Assembly (NCBI RefSeq): GCF_038003525.1
Contig: NZ_JBBOPI010000001.1
Span: 2,285,001 to 2,349,000, forward strand
Direction of reading: 5' to 3'
DNA: 64,000 bases
Origin: Solibacillus sp. FSL H8-0538
GTDB lineage: Bacteria; Bacillota; Bacilli; Bacillales_A; Planococcaceae
Both the position numbers and the translations under genes were made by a program. Position 1 is the stretch's first letter. Each line of letters opens with the position of its first letter. Below the pieces are notes generated by a model. That model made no database searches. It was not told where the DNA came from and saw only the letters and a list, made by a program, of their open reading frames with translations. This document shows positions 8,486 through 16,803 of the stretch, piece after piece.

Positions 8486-9069
8486 GATGATAGCTCCTTT
8501 CGATTCGACTTACAATCGATGCGAATTTCTTCCGTTAATATCGTATGTACCGGTAAATCGTAGCATTCATTCGGTACACATTCTGTTATTTGCTCGTTGA
8601 AGGCTAGTGAGATGAGTGTTCCTGAAAACCCCTGCAAATAGCGGTCATAATAGCCCCCACCATAACCAATTCGATATCCACGATGATCAAAAACGATTCC
8701 TGGCACGATGATGACATCAAGATCCTCTTTTGGTACTAATGCCGCGATATCGGTTCTTGGCTCAAGTATGTCCATATAGGCACGTTCTGTTTGAAAGAAC
8801 CCGTCAATTTCATAAAATGCCATTTCTTTCGTCGCTGGCTTACATTTCGGCACAGCTACTCGTTTTCCAAGTCTCCATAATTCCTCGATAATCGCAATTG
8901 TATCCACTTCCGGACGATTTGACATCGTAACAGCAATCGTTTTTCCTTCAATAATTGAAGGTTCTTGAAAAAGTTGCTTCGCAATTGCTAATGAGCGTGC
9001 TTTATATTGTTCATACGTTAAACTTAGCAAAAATTGGCGCATATTTTGGCGCATCTCTTTTTTTTCCAC
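8482..9069 (-). CDS. fau: 5-formyltetrahydrofolate cyclo-ligase (YqgN)
   Basis: A 195-residue enzyme that converts 5-formyl-THF to 5,10-methenyl-THF using ATP, returning stored folate to the one-carbon pool. Family marks: basic N-terminus, FYEID near residue 85, IVPGIVFDHRGYRIGYGGGYYDRYL near 120-145 (read as the ATP/substrate loop), and the C-terminal LPVHTILTEEI. The GTG start at 9069 has a GGGGA site. It overlaps yqgQ by four bases. Confidence 0.95.
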   Translation of the reverse strand: MEKKEMRQNMRQFLLSLTYEQYKARSLAIAKQLFQEPSIIEGKTIAVTMSNRPEVDTIAIIEELWRLGKRVAVPKCKPATKEMAFYEIDGFFQTERAYMDILEPRTDIAALVPKEDLDVIIVPGIVFDHRGYRIGYGGGYYDRYLQGFSGTLISLAFNEQITECVPNECYDLPVHTILTEEIRIDCKSNRKELSS

Positions 9070-9087
9070 AATTATCCCCTACCTTCA

Positions 9088-9170
9088 TTAGAAAGACACA
9101 TCTCACCCGAAGGTAAAGCGAGTTGATGTCCTTTATTATGCGGATAAGAAAGGACTACTTCCCTTTCCAC
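9088..9170 (-). repeat. THR two-hairpin repeat, copy 3
   Basis: A copy with a weakened H1 (CATCTCACC / GCGAGTTG) and H2 (GCGGATAAG / CCTTTCCAC). On the minus strand it starts just past the T-tract of the rpmG terminator and lies between rpmG and the folate gene. Confidence 0.85.
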
Positions 9171-9174
9171 TAAA

Positions 9175-9206
9175 AGTAAAAAGCCAAAACCACAAGTGGC
9201 TTTGGC
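9175..9206 (-). terminator. Terminator of rpmG, abutted by THR copy 3
   Basis: GCCAAAaCCAC / GTGGcTTTGGC stem then TTTTTACTTTTA on the minus strand. Confidence 0.85.
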
Positions 9207-9215
9207 AATGAGCAA

Positions 9216-9365
9216 TTACTTTGTTTCACGGTGAGTAGTGTATTTCTTCTCACGAGAGCAATATTTTTTAAGTTCAAGACGCTCTGGATTGTTACGCTTG
9301 TTCTTTTTTGAAATATAGTTACGTTCGCCGCAATCTGTGCAAGCTAAAGTAATATTTACGCGCAT
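9216..9365 (-). CDS. rpmG: 50S ribosomal protein L33
   Basis: A 49-residue protein: starts [13 protein letters not shown], contains [14 protein letters not shown], ends THRETK, all typical of bacterial L33. It has Cys9, Cys12 and Cys36, but the expected fourth zinc ligand (position 39) is Glu, as in several Firmicutes L33 paralogues, so zinc binding is uncertain. GGAGGG lies 7 bases before the ATG; another ATG is directly upstream. It forms its own unit with the terminator at 9175. Confidence 0.97.
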   Translation of the reverse strand: MRVNITLACTDCGERNYISKKNKRNNPERLELKKYCSREKKYTTHRETK

Positions 9366-9530
9366 CATTAACCCTCCCACTCTAATTCAAGAATTCTAAT
9401 TTAAAATTGAGCATGATTTATACGACTAACCCATTATAACACAATCTGAAAAAAAATCTAGCGTCATTTAATATTAAGTTGTCCTATGTTAAAATAAATA
9501 TGAAATTACATAAATTCAGGGGGCAAAACG

Positions 9531-9980
9531 ATGGATTTAGAATCTATTTTAATGATTGTCGGTATTTTCTTTATCGCGGTGTCATTGTTCTTCAAAGATA
9601 AAGCAAAGAAAGTCGAAAATGATCTTGAGGATCTTTCCATTAATATTTACCAAGAAGCGAATTCATTAAAGCGCCGATTAAAGATAGTGGAAGAAGAGTT
9701 AATGCTTGAACCAAACTTTCAAGTTTCCTCACCAAAATCCGTACAGATAAAACAGCAGCAATCAATGGATGCTTTTCAGCAAGTAGCAGCTCAAGTTCGT
9801 GCAGGACAAGCACCACAAGCTGTCCCGCTACAACCGTCAGCTACCAAACCAATTAATAGCATTTTAGTAAGCCAAGTAATTGCACTCAATAAACAAGGCT
9901 TATCAATTGAAGAGATTAGTAAGCGTTCAACATTATCAGCAGGACAAATTCAATCCATCCTTGCTTCTGGAGGCCGCTAA
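9531..9980 (+). CDS. Membrane-anchored protein with C-terminal HTH-like motif
   Basis: A 149-residue protein: one N-terminal membrane helix (SILMIVGIFFIAVSLFFK), a charged probable coiled coil (residues 25-55), a Gln/Pro-rich linker, and a C-terminal segment (IALNKQGLSIEEISKRSTLSAGQIQSIL) that looks like a small helix-turn-helix. The architecture resembles DUF6115 / YlxL-type proteins, but the link is by layout only. Its stop overlaps the next start (TAATG), so the two genes form an operon. Confidence 0.75.
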   Translation: MDLESILMIVGIFFIAVSLFFKDKAKKVENDLEDLSINIYQEANSLKRRLKIVEEELMLEPNFQVSSPKSVQIKQQQSMDAFQQVAAQVRAGQAPQAVPLQPSATKPINSILVSQVIALNKQGLSIEEISKRSTLSAGQIQSILASGGR

Positions 9981-10480
9981 TGAGAACATCACTTCGTTCA
10001 TTCGGCATCGGACTATTTTTAGCAGGCGCAGTTTTGACAGTAGGGGAAAAATTTGACGTACCTTTTCTAACAAATAATGATGAGCAATCTGTTTCTTCCT
10101 ATAAAAAGCAAATTCGCGAACTAGAAGATCAGCTAAACTCTCTTGAAAAAGGAAATCCTATTGAACAATCATTTGAAGAAGAAAATACTACAACAGAAGC
10201 TGAGCCCCAGGTTTCAGATGCACAGCCCACCAAAACCGTTTCTTCCGATGATACTACTGACGTTAGAGAAGCAACAATCTATGTATACGATGGCATGTCC
10301 CTTTATGATATTGGGGAGCAGGTTGAAGATTTAGGCATTGTCGAAAATGGTCGTCAAGTGGAATTATATTTGTCGAAGCCTGAATACTCCCGCTCAGTAC
10401 AAAAGGGCGCGTTCGATTTGCGTTCCGATATGACATTAGAGGAAATTGCTAAAACGATTACCGGAAAAAAATTAAATTAA
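9980..10480 (+). CDS. MltG/YceG-like LysM-fold membrane protein
   Basis: A 166-residue protein with an N-terminal hydrophobic helix (FGIGLFLAGAVLTVG), a coiled coil (SYKKQIRELEDQLNSLE), an acidic Ser/Thr linker and a C-terminal domain (YDGMSLYDIGEQVEDLGIV ... KGAFDLRSDMTLEEIAKTITG). The last domain looks like the LysM-like part that precedes the catalytic domain in endolytic transglycosylase MltG, but the catalytic part is absent. It probably sits at the outer membrane face, near peptidoglycan. It is translationally coupled to the previous gene. Confidence 0.75.
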   Translation: MRTSLRSFGIGLFLAGAVLTVGEKFDVPFLTNNDEQSVSSYKKQIRELEDQLNSLEKGNPIEQSFEEENTTTEAEPQVSDAQPTKTVSSDDTTDVREATIYVYDGMSLYDIGEQVEDLGIVENGRQVELYLSKPEYSRSVQKGAFDLRSDMTLEEIAKTITGKKLN

Positions 10481-10481
10481 T

Positions 10482-10520
10482 TGAAAGTGAGTCAGCTTAT
10501 AATAGCCGGCTCACTTTTAG
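10482..10520. terminator. Bidirectional terminator
   Basis: AAAGTGAGTC.GC / GC.GGCTCACTTTT hairpin shared by the convergent genes ending at 10480 and 10517. Confidence 0.88.
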
Positions 10521-11404
10521 TTTTCCTTAAAATATTGCTTTACATAGGTGCTAAACTGTTCGGTGACGGCACTTATAAAACGATTTTCCATATAGGCAAT
10601 TCCAATCTCCCGCTTGCAATTTTCCGCAGCGACTGGAATTACATGTAGTCGGTACTGTTCAAGTCCCTTTATATGAGGAATTAGTGACACGCCAAGCCCA
10701 CTTTCTACAAGCCCGGCAACCGTATGAATCTCCTCCCCCTCAAACGCTACATTTAGTACAAAACCCTCCTGACGGTAAAGCTCATCCACCGATTTGCGCA
10801 AGGAGTTGCCCTTTTTAATCGAAATAAATGGCTCGGCGGCAAATTGCTCAAGCTTCACGCTTTGCTCACCGACTAATGGATGTTCATATGGCACGATTAA
10901 AAATAATTCCTCATCCCAAAGCTTTTCCCAATGTACATGATGACCCAACTCCACTGAAGAAATTAAACATAAATCAAGATCCCCAGCTTCAAGTTTATGA
11001 AGCAACACGCCCGAATTACTTTGCGTTAGCTGAAACTTCATTTGCGGATACACATTGCGCACATCCGTCAACAGTGCCGGTATAACCTGCAAGCCTAGTG
11101 TATGCATAAAACCAATCGACACCTCTCCTTGACCAGGTGCTATTAAATTCGTTAAATCCTCTCGGGCACGATCATATTCTCGTAAAATTAGCTCAGTTCG
11201 CTCTAAAAAAAATTTACCGTATCGATTGAGCCGAATCGAACGCCCATTACGATCAAAAAGCGGTACACCAAGACTTGCCTCGAGCTGAGAGATGGATTTA
11301 CTTAGTGCAGGCTGCGTAATATGTAGTTGTTCAGCTGCGCGTGACATATTTTCTAGTTTGGCAACTAATTTAAAATATATTAATGGCATTAGTTCCATAC
11401 TCAA
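10517..11404 (-). CDS. LysR-type transcriptional regulator
   Basis: A 295-residue regulator. The N-terminal winged helix (YFKLVAKLENMSRAAEQLHITQPALSKSISQLE, residues 10-42) and the periplasmic-binding-like effector domain (about 90-290) are complete. It is divergent from the MFS transporter at 11541 with a 136-base shared promoter region, so it probably regulates that exporter and itself. The effector is unknown. Confidence 0.93.
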   Translation of the reverse strand: MSMELMPLIYFKLVAKLENMSRAAEQLHITQPALSKSISQLEASLGVPLFDRNGRSIRLNRYGKFFLERTELILREYDRAREDLTNLIAPGQGEVSIGFMHTLGLQVIPALLTDVRNVYPQMKFQLTQSNSGVLLHKLEAGDLDLCLISSVELGHHVHWEKLWDEELFLIVPYEHPLVGEQSVKLEQFAAEPFISIKKGNSLRKSVDELYRQEGFVLNVAFEGEEIHTVAGLVESGLGVSLIPHIKGLEQYRLHVIPVAAENCKREIGIAYMENRFISAVTEQFSTYVKQYFKEN

Positions 11405-11540
11405 CGTCCTTTCTTATAACTTTTTTTTATAAGTGACATAAAAACAATGAATTATCATTATAGTTCTTTTCTTATTATAATGAAGGAAACATAAAAGTTC
11501 AAAAAAATGTCAAAATTCGAACGATAAAGAGGTAGACAAT

Positions 11541-12752
11541 ATGACCTATATTCAAAAAGGAACAAAGCCATTTAAGCTCGCCAATTTAGCTTTATTTGCA
11601 GCTGGTTTCATTACATTTGCAAACCTATATATAACGCAGCCACTACTACCACAATTTTCACAGGAATTTAATGTCTCACCAGCAATGGCGAGTTTATCAC
11701 TTTCCCTAACGACAATTATGTTATCAGTCAGCTTAATTTTATTTGGCTCTTTGTCGGAGGCTTGGGGGCGTAAACGGTTAATGACGGCATCTATTTTTGC
11801 AGCATCCGTGCTAACGATTGCACTCGCTTTTTCGCCAACCTTTGAAGTGTTACTATTACTTCGAATTGTGCAAGGCTTTGTATTCGCTGGTGTACCTGCC
11901 ATAGCAATGGCCTATTTAGGAGAAGAAATGGAGCCTACTAGTCTTGGAGTAGCAATGGGGCTCTATATTAGTGGCAACTCTGTCGGAGGTTTAGCTGGGC
12001 GTGTCATTATGGGGACGATGACAGATTTATTTAACTGGCAAATTGGTATGATTTTTATTGGGTTACTCAGTTTAGCCGTGAGCGCGTATTTTGTATGGGC
12101 ATTACCTGATTCAAGGCATTTCAAGCCGCGTCCGCTACAATTTAAAGCCTTAACTACGTCACTGTTCCAACATCTTAAGGACCCCGGTTTACTATGCTTA
12201 TTTGGCATTGGCTTTACGTTAATGGGTGGGTTTGTCACACTGTATAACTATATTAGCTTCAAACTTATTGCCCCGCCGTATAATTTAAGCACGACGATTG
12301 TTGGATGGATTTTCATCGTCTATTTAGTAGGAACATTTAGCTCGGCGTGGTTCGGTAGTTTGTCTGATCGCTTTGGTCGTCAACAGGTACTCTATGCGGG
12401 GATTGCGATTATGCTGTTAGGGGCACTAAGTACGTTACCGGTTAGCCTTTGGATGAAGCTCTTCGGTATTACAGTCTTTACATTTGGGTTCTTCGGTGCG
12501 CATTCCATCGCGAGTGGTTGGGTGAGTAAGCGCGCCATACAAGATAAAGCACAAGCTTCTTCTCTTTATTTATTTTCTTATTATTTTGGTTCAAGCATTG
12601 GAGGAACATCTGGCGGCTTCTTCTGGATTCACTGGGGCTGGAACGGAATTATCGCGTTCATTAGCTGCTCACTTCTATTATCGTTCGCATTAGCCATGAC
12701 ACTTAGCTGGTTGAATCGTACAGTGACCAGTCAAACGGAAGCGCATATTTAA
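11541..12752 (+). CDS. MFS transporter (YnfM-like)
   Basis: A 403-residue, 12-helix major facilitator protein. The loop 2-3 motif is present as GSLSEAWGRKRLM (near residue 70), repeated in the second half as GSLSDRFGRQQVL. Glycine-rich helices and the YITQPLLPQFSQEF start suit the YnfM drug/metabolite:H+ antiporter group. The divergent LysR regulator suggests induction by a small molecule. Substrate unknown. AAGAGGT precedes the ATG. Confidence 0.9.
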   Translation: MTYIQKGTKPFKLANLALFAAGFITFANLYITQPLLPQFSQEFNVSPAMASLSLSLTTIMLSVSLILFGSLSEAWGRKRLMTASIFAASVLTIALAFSPTFEVLLLLRIVQGFVFAGVPAIAMAYLGEEMEPTSLGVAMGLYISGNSVGGLAGRVIMGTMTDLFNWQIGMIFIGLLSLAVSAYFVWALPDSRHFKPRPLQFKALTTSLFQHLKDPGLLCLFGIGFTLMGGFVTLYNYISFKLIAPPYNLSTTIVGWIFIVYLVGTFSSAWFGSLSDRFGRQQVLYAGIAIMLLGALSTLPVSLWMKLFGITVFTFGFFGAHSIASGWVSKRAIQDKAQASSLYLFSYYFGSSIGGTSGGFFWIHWGWNGIIAFISCSLLLSFALAMTLSWLNRTVTSQTEAHI

Positions 12753-12775
12753 GAAATTTAAACTTTATAAACCAC

Positions 12776-12809
12776 TAAAAAAGCTTCCGGGTTCGTCCCG
12801 AAAGCTACT
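12776..12809. terminator. Bidirectional terminator between MFS gene and degV
   Basis: AAAGCTTCCGGG / CCCGAAAGCT stem with A and T flanks, in a convergent gap. Confidence 0.75.
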
Positions 12810-12812
12810 CGT

Positions 12813-13661
12813 TTATTGTCGTACCCAGCTAAGGCCTACTGTTCCTTCGCCTGCGTGTACACCTACGCATGCTGATAATGGCAGTACGATAAATTTTGTA
12901 TCTATGTACTGCTTTTCCAAGTCGTTCTTCCATGCAATTGCGCCCTCTTCATTATTACAGTGAATAACAGCTACTTCTGAAACATTTGATGCTTCACGTG
13001 CCTTATTTAATAAATTTACCACGTAATTGCGGGCACGCTTATCCGCTCGTACCTTTTCAATCATTTTACAAAAGCCGTTATCAAATGCAATAACAAGTTT
13101 AATATTTAATAAGTTACTTAAAAAAGCTGCGGTTCCGGAAACACGTCCACTTTTATGCAGCTGCGTTAAATTCGACGGAATAAATGATAATTCTGAACGC
13201 GTCGTCATATCCTCAAGTTCAGCAACAATTTCCTCTGGCTCACTTCCGCCTGCTACCATTTCTATTCCTTTTTCAAGCATTTTACCCATTGGAAACGACC
13301 CGATTTTCGAATCAATTGGATAACATTTGAAACCCGCTTGCTCTGACGCCATAAATGCACTATTGAATGTACCAGACAGTTGAACAGATGTATGCACAGC
13401 TATCGCACAATCATATCCTTCCGACTTTAGCTTTTCATATAATGCTACGTGCTCACCGAAGTTCGGTTGTGATGTTTTCGGATGCACTTTTGCTACGCGC
13501 AATTTATCGTAAAACTCATTTTGTGTCATATCCACCGTTTCACGAAAAGCGCCTTCTTCAAATACAATATTTAATGCTAATACATGTATATTATGGTCAT
13601 TAATAAACTCTTCTTTTAATAATGCAGCTGTATCTGTCACCCATGCAATTTTCTTTCCCAT
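12813..13661 (-). CDS. DegV family fatty-acid-binding protein
   Basis: A 282-residue two-domain protein. N-terminal TDTAALL, QPNFGEH and HTSVQLSGTFNSA are the DegV lipid-headgroup segments, and the C-terminal domain ends CVGVHAGEGTVGLSW. FakB/DegV proteins hold a fatty acid for phosphorylation by FakA, feeding exogenous fatty acids into phospholipids. No fakA is in the window. It appears to be a single-gene unit. Confidence 0.92.
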   Translation of the reverse strand: MGKKIAWVTDTAALLKEEFINDHNIHVLALNIVFEEGAFRETVDMTQNEFYDKLRVAKVHPKTSQPNFGEHVALYEKLKSEGYDCAIAVHTSVQLSGTFNSAFMASEQAGFKCYPIDSKIGSFPMGKMLEKGIEMVAGGSEPEEIVAELEDMTTRSELSFIPSNLTQLHKSGRVSGTAAFLSNLLNIKLVIAFDNGFCKMIEKVRADKRARNYVVNLLNKAREASNVSEVAVIHCNNEEGAIAWKNDLEKQYIDTKFIVLPLSACVGVHAGEGTVGLSWVRQ

Positions 13662-13876
13662 TTTGACTCCCCTTGATGTGATTTTTCTATTTTAAGAACA
13701 CTGTATAGATAATAGCACTACTAACACAGTGACAACTGTCATATACGAGAACATCAGCGACAATATTCGACATAATATCGACATTTTTTCAACGGACTAG
13801 ATTCCCCAAAATATTGGAACCTTATTGTTTTACTTCTGATTTTATATCGTGTACGATGTTTTTAAGGGGTGATTCA

Positions 13877-14323
13877 TTGGATAAGGCAAAATTAGATAAC
13901 CAGTTATGCTTCGAGGTGTACCGAGCAGCGAACCAATTTACAAAGCTTTACACAAAAGTGTTGCAACCATTTCAGCTGACCTATCCCCAGTACTTAGTGC
14001 TCCTTGTATTATGGGATCAGGACGAGCAAACAAGCTCATCCATAGGTGAAAAGCTAGGGCTTGGTATTGGAACATTGAACCCTATTTTACAAAAGCTCCT
14101 TGAAAAAGGCTGGCTTACAAAAAAGCCCTCGCCCACTGATCGACGCGCAGCCATTTTATCTTTAACAGAAAAAGCAAAACAGGAAGAGCGTACTATTGAA
14201 GAGAAAATTATTAACACAATGTTTTGTTTTGATTATTTAGCACAGCATGGTCCAGAGTTAAAACAAAAAGTACATGAATTAAACGAATTTTTAGGAATCA
14301 TGAATAAGGGGGAGCAATTATGA
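13877..14323 (+). CDS. OhrR-type MarR family peroxide sensor
   Basis: The start is TTG at 13877 with an AAGGGGTGA site; the longer frame from 13814 lacks one. The product (about 148 residues) begins LDKAKLDNQLCFEVYRAANQ, with Cys11 in the position of the reactive cysteine of OhrR, then LTYPQYLVLLVLW and a winged helix with wing PTDRRAA. OhrR-type repressors release DNA when this Cys is oxidised by organic hydroperoxide. Its stop overlaps the start of the peroxidase gene (ATGA), so it probably controls its own operon. Confidence 0.87.
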   Translation: MDKAKLDNQLCFEVYRAANQFTKLYTKVLQPFQLTYPQYLVLLVLWDQDEQTSSSIGEKLGLGIGTLNPILQKLLEKGWLTKKPSPTDRRAAILSLTEKAKQEERTIEEKIINTMFCFDYLAQHGPELKQKVHELNEFLGIMNKGEQL

Positions 14324-14790
14324 ATATTTATGAGATTGAAGTAACTGCGGCGAACGGGGAAAGTTATAAGCTTGAACGTTATAAGGGACACCCGATGCTT
14401 ATTGTTAACACAGCGACAAAATGTGGATTAGTGGGACAATTTGATGCTTTAGAAACGCTGAATAAAAAATACGTAGAGCAAGGTCTTGTCGTACTCGGTT
14501 TCCCTTCCAACCAGTTCAAACAGGAATTAAGTACGGGCGCTGAAGCAGCTGAGGCTTGCCGGCTTAGCTACGGCGTAACTTTCCCGATGCATGATGTAGT
14601 GAAGGTAAATGGGTCTGAAGCCCATCCGCTATTCCAACTGCTATCTGAAGAAACGAAGGGCATTCTAGGTAAAAGCGTGAAATGGAATTTTACGAAGTTT
14701 TTAGTGGACCGCGAAGGAAACGTAATTAAACGCTACGCACCAACAGATAATCCGATGAAATTCGAAAAGGATATTGAAAATTATTTATAA
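14320..14790 (+). CDS. bsaA: Glutathione-peroxidase-family thiol peroxidase (BsaA-like)
   Basis: A 156-residue protein with the GPx catalytic set: Cys35 (NTATKCG), Gln65 (FPSNQF), Trp122-Asn123 (KWNF), plus Cys80 as probable resolving Cys. Family proteins of this type use thioredoxin or bacillithiol rather than glutathione. It reduces organic hydroperoxides in the cytosol. Coupling to an OhrR-type regulator suggests that peroxide induces it, taking the place that Ohr usually holds. Confidence 0.93.
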   Translation: MNIYEIEVTAANGESYKLERYKGHPMLIVNTATKCGLVGQFDALETLNKKYVEQGLVVLGFPSNQFKQELSTGAEAAEACRLSYGVTFPMHDVVKVNGSEAHPLFQLLSEETKGILGKSVKWNFTKFLVDREGNVIKRYAPTDNPMKFEKDIENYL

Positions 14791-14799
14791 TTAATTTCC

Positions 14800-14845
14800 C
14801 CTCCTAACAATTACGTAAACATTAATTATTAGGAGGCTATTTTAT
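14800..14845. terminator. Terminator between bsaA and the DUF2187 gene
   Basis: CCTCCTAA.AATTA / TTAATT.TTAGGAGG stem followed by CTATTTTATTT, in the convergent gap. Confidence 0.75.
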
Positions 14846-14855
14846 TTGAGCATTA

Positions 14856-15056
14856 TTAATTACTAAGGCACTTGTATCGGCGGTGATTTACAACTGTACG
14901 CTCATTTAAAAGCTCACCCTTGTACATTTCGTAAAATATAGGCTTAATTTCAACAAGTACAGAGTTTTGATAAATCTTTAACACGGTACCTTCAACTAAT
15001 TGTTCCATAAATGTAAAAGCAATCGTATCATTAATTTGTGCGATTTTTAAAGTCAT
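14856..15056 (-). CDS. ykvS: DUF2187 family protein (YkvS-like)
   Basis: A 66-residue protein starting MTLKIAQINDTIAF behind AAAGGAGAGG. It carries a small beta-barrel-like pattern (VEGTVLKIYQNSVLVEI) and the family C-terminus ERTVVNHRRYK. This agrees with DUF2187/YkvS, of unknown function. The following 296 bases to 15352 hold its promoter, one short hairpin around AACTGGATT/AACCCAGTT and nothing else I recognise. Confidence 0.82.
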   Translation of the reverse strand: MTLKIAQINDTIAFTFMEQLVEGTVLKIYQNSVLVEIKPIFYEMYKGELLNERTVVNHRRYKCLSN

Positions 15057-15352
15057 TTTAGCCTCTCCTTTCAAGTGTGGGTTTTATTTAATATGCCAAC
15101 AAATGATAACTTAGCAATATTAAGCCTATATAAAATTTTTGTTTTTTTAGGTATATTTATTGTATCCAAGCATATATAGGAGAGTTAATCAGTATATTTA
15201 AAAAAACTGGATTACCTTTGTGGCAACCCAGTTCTTTCATTATATTTATTAGAAGTTTATTTAACGTTTGCCTTCTGATTCCTACGTTACTTTTTATTGA
15301 ATACGCTTATACCTCACAGCTAGCGCATATGCCCTGCAAGCTACTATTTTCT

Positions 15353-15739
15353 TCACACTGTTAGTTCACGTTCCTGGAACACTTGCTGTGCGATGACTAA
15401 TGCATTTTGGACACGTGGAAAACCAATATACGGTACAAGTTGTAATAATGCCTCAACAATTTCTTTCGGCGTCAAACCCGCATGAAGTCCCCGTGTAATA
15501 TGCGTTTTTGTTTGTGGTGCAGCACCTTGTGTCACGACTGTTGTAATGACGACAAGCGCACGACTTTTTGCATCCAATCCTTCACGTGAATACACTTCAC
15601 CGTACGCAAACTCAATAATCATTTTGCGTAAATCCGGTGCGATATCTGCAAGCGCATCATGCTCGACCATCTTTGTAACCTCTTCATCAGTTACATAGTT
15701 TTTAATCGTTTCGAGCCCCTTGTTAAAGCGTTCATTCAT
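15353..15739 (-). CDS. Carboxymuconolactone decarboxylase family protein
   Basis: About 128 residues, start MNERFNKG with GGAGGG seven bases upstream (two other Met codons precede it). All-helical AhpD-like fold with AKSRALVVITTVVTQGA and THITRGLHAGLTPKEIVEAL. There is no cysteine, so the CxxC of AhpD peroxidases is missing and it belongs to the gamma-CMD-like branch. The substrate is unknown. It stands alone. Confidence 0.87.
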   Translation of the reverse strand: MNERFNKGLETIKNYVTDEEVTKMVEHDALADIAPDLRKMIIEFAYGEVYSREGLDAKSRALVVITTVVTQGAAPQTKTHITRGLHAGLTPKEIVEALLQLVPYIGFPRVQNALVIAQQVFQERELTV

Positions 15740-15853
15740 GTTCATCCCTCCCACTAAATTTTACCACAAGTAATGTTCATCCTCTGTAAATTTTGCATAA
15801 ATAAGAACCGACACAATAAATATGCCGGCTCCTCTTCAAACATTATTTAGCTT

Positions 15854-16222
15854 TCACGACTCAAAGCTTAGTAGTACGCTCTTAGCAAGCTTAACTAAAT
15901 CCGCATCACGTGGATTGACGCTTTGTGCGATTTGCTCGACCGCATTTGCGAGTACCATTTTCGAGTAAAACGGCAAGTTCGGCACAATTCGTTGTAAGCA
16001 CCAGTATTTCCACATGTCATCATCTCCTAGTAGCACATCTTCTACAAGGGGAGTAATTTCGGTTGGATACGTCATTAATAGTTCAATTGTAGGCTCTGCT
16101 ACAGGCCAATTCATATCCTGAATCCACGTTAACAGCTCTGGCAACAAAGGAACTACTTGTGAAGGAGGTGCTGTTTTAAAATGCTCAATCGCTTGTATGT
16201 CAAATTTATCTTTTGGTAGCAT
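15854..16222 (-). CDS. DUF5071 family protein
   Basis: A 122-residue helical, HEAT-like protein (LPELLTWIQDMNWPVAEPTIELLMTYP; WKYWCLQRIVPNLP), the pattern of DUF5071. It starts 12 bases after trpG and so is probably cotranscribed with trpEG, although nothing links it to tryptophan synthesis. Function unknown. Confidence 0.8.
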   Translation of the reverse strand: MLPKDKFDIQAIEHFKTAPPSQVVPLLPELLTWIQDMNWPVAEPTIELLMTYPTEITPLVEDVLLGDDDMWKYWCLQRIVPNLPFYSKMVLANAVEQIAQSVNPRDADLVKLAKSVLLSFES

Positions 16223-16233
16223 TTGTTCCTCCG

Positions 16234-16803
16234 TTATATATGATTCAAAAAAGCTTCGACCATTTTGGAGCCCGTTTCTGTGCCGATTGATTCAGGGTGG
16301 AATTGCAAACCAAATATCGGGTACTTTTTGTGTTGGATCGCCATAATTTCACCGTCATCACTTGATGTTGCAACAACTTCAAAATCAGAGTGCAGCGTTG
16401 CTGGGTCAATAATTAGTGAGTGATAACGCATCACTTCTACTTCGCCTTGTAGTTGCTCAAAAAGGCCCGTTGCCGAATACTCCAGCACGCTCGTTTTGCC
16501 ATGCATAATATTATTCGCGCGGACGACCTCTCCACCAAACGCCTCACCAATCGACTGATGACCAAGGCAAATACCTAAAATCGGATATTCTGTATGAAGC
16601 GCACGAATCGCTTCTACTGTAATGCCCGCTTCTGAAGGATTACCTGGACCTGGTGAAATAACGATGGCTTCAGGGTTGAGCTCACGAATGTCTTGAATTG
16701 TCACAGCATCATTGCGGACAACTTGCACTTCTTTTCCTAACATCGCGATTTGATGATACAAATTGTATGTGAATGAATCATAATTATCGATTAGTAAAAT
16801 CAT
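16234..16803 (-). CDS. trpG: Anthranilate synthase component II (glutamine amidotransferase)
   Basis: A 189-residue class I amidotransferase: GICLGHQSIG with the nucleophile Cys near residue 79, and His-Glu in LQFHPESIGTE. It supplies ammonia from glutamine to TrpE. Such subunits can also serve PabB in folate synthesis. Four-base overlap with trpE and the Trp T-box argue that the main partner is TrpE. Confidence 0.95.
   Translation of the reverse strand: MILLIDNYDSFTYNLYHQIAMLGKEVQVVRNDAVTIQDIRELNPEAIVISPGPGNPSEAGITVEAIRALHTEYPILGICLGHQSIGEAFGGEVVRANNIMHGKTSVLEYSATGLFEQLQGEVEVMRYHSLIIDPATLHSDFEVVATSSDDGEIMAIQHKKYPIFGLQFHPESIGTETGSKMVEAFLNHI

Noticed and set aside
9216-9365. L33 as an odd partial zinc-binding form
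   Set aside because: Three of four cysteines is a pattern I recall from other Firmicutes L33 proteins, so it is not notable here.
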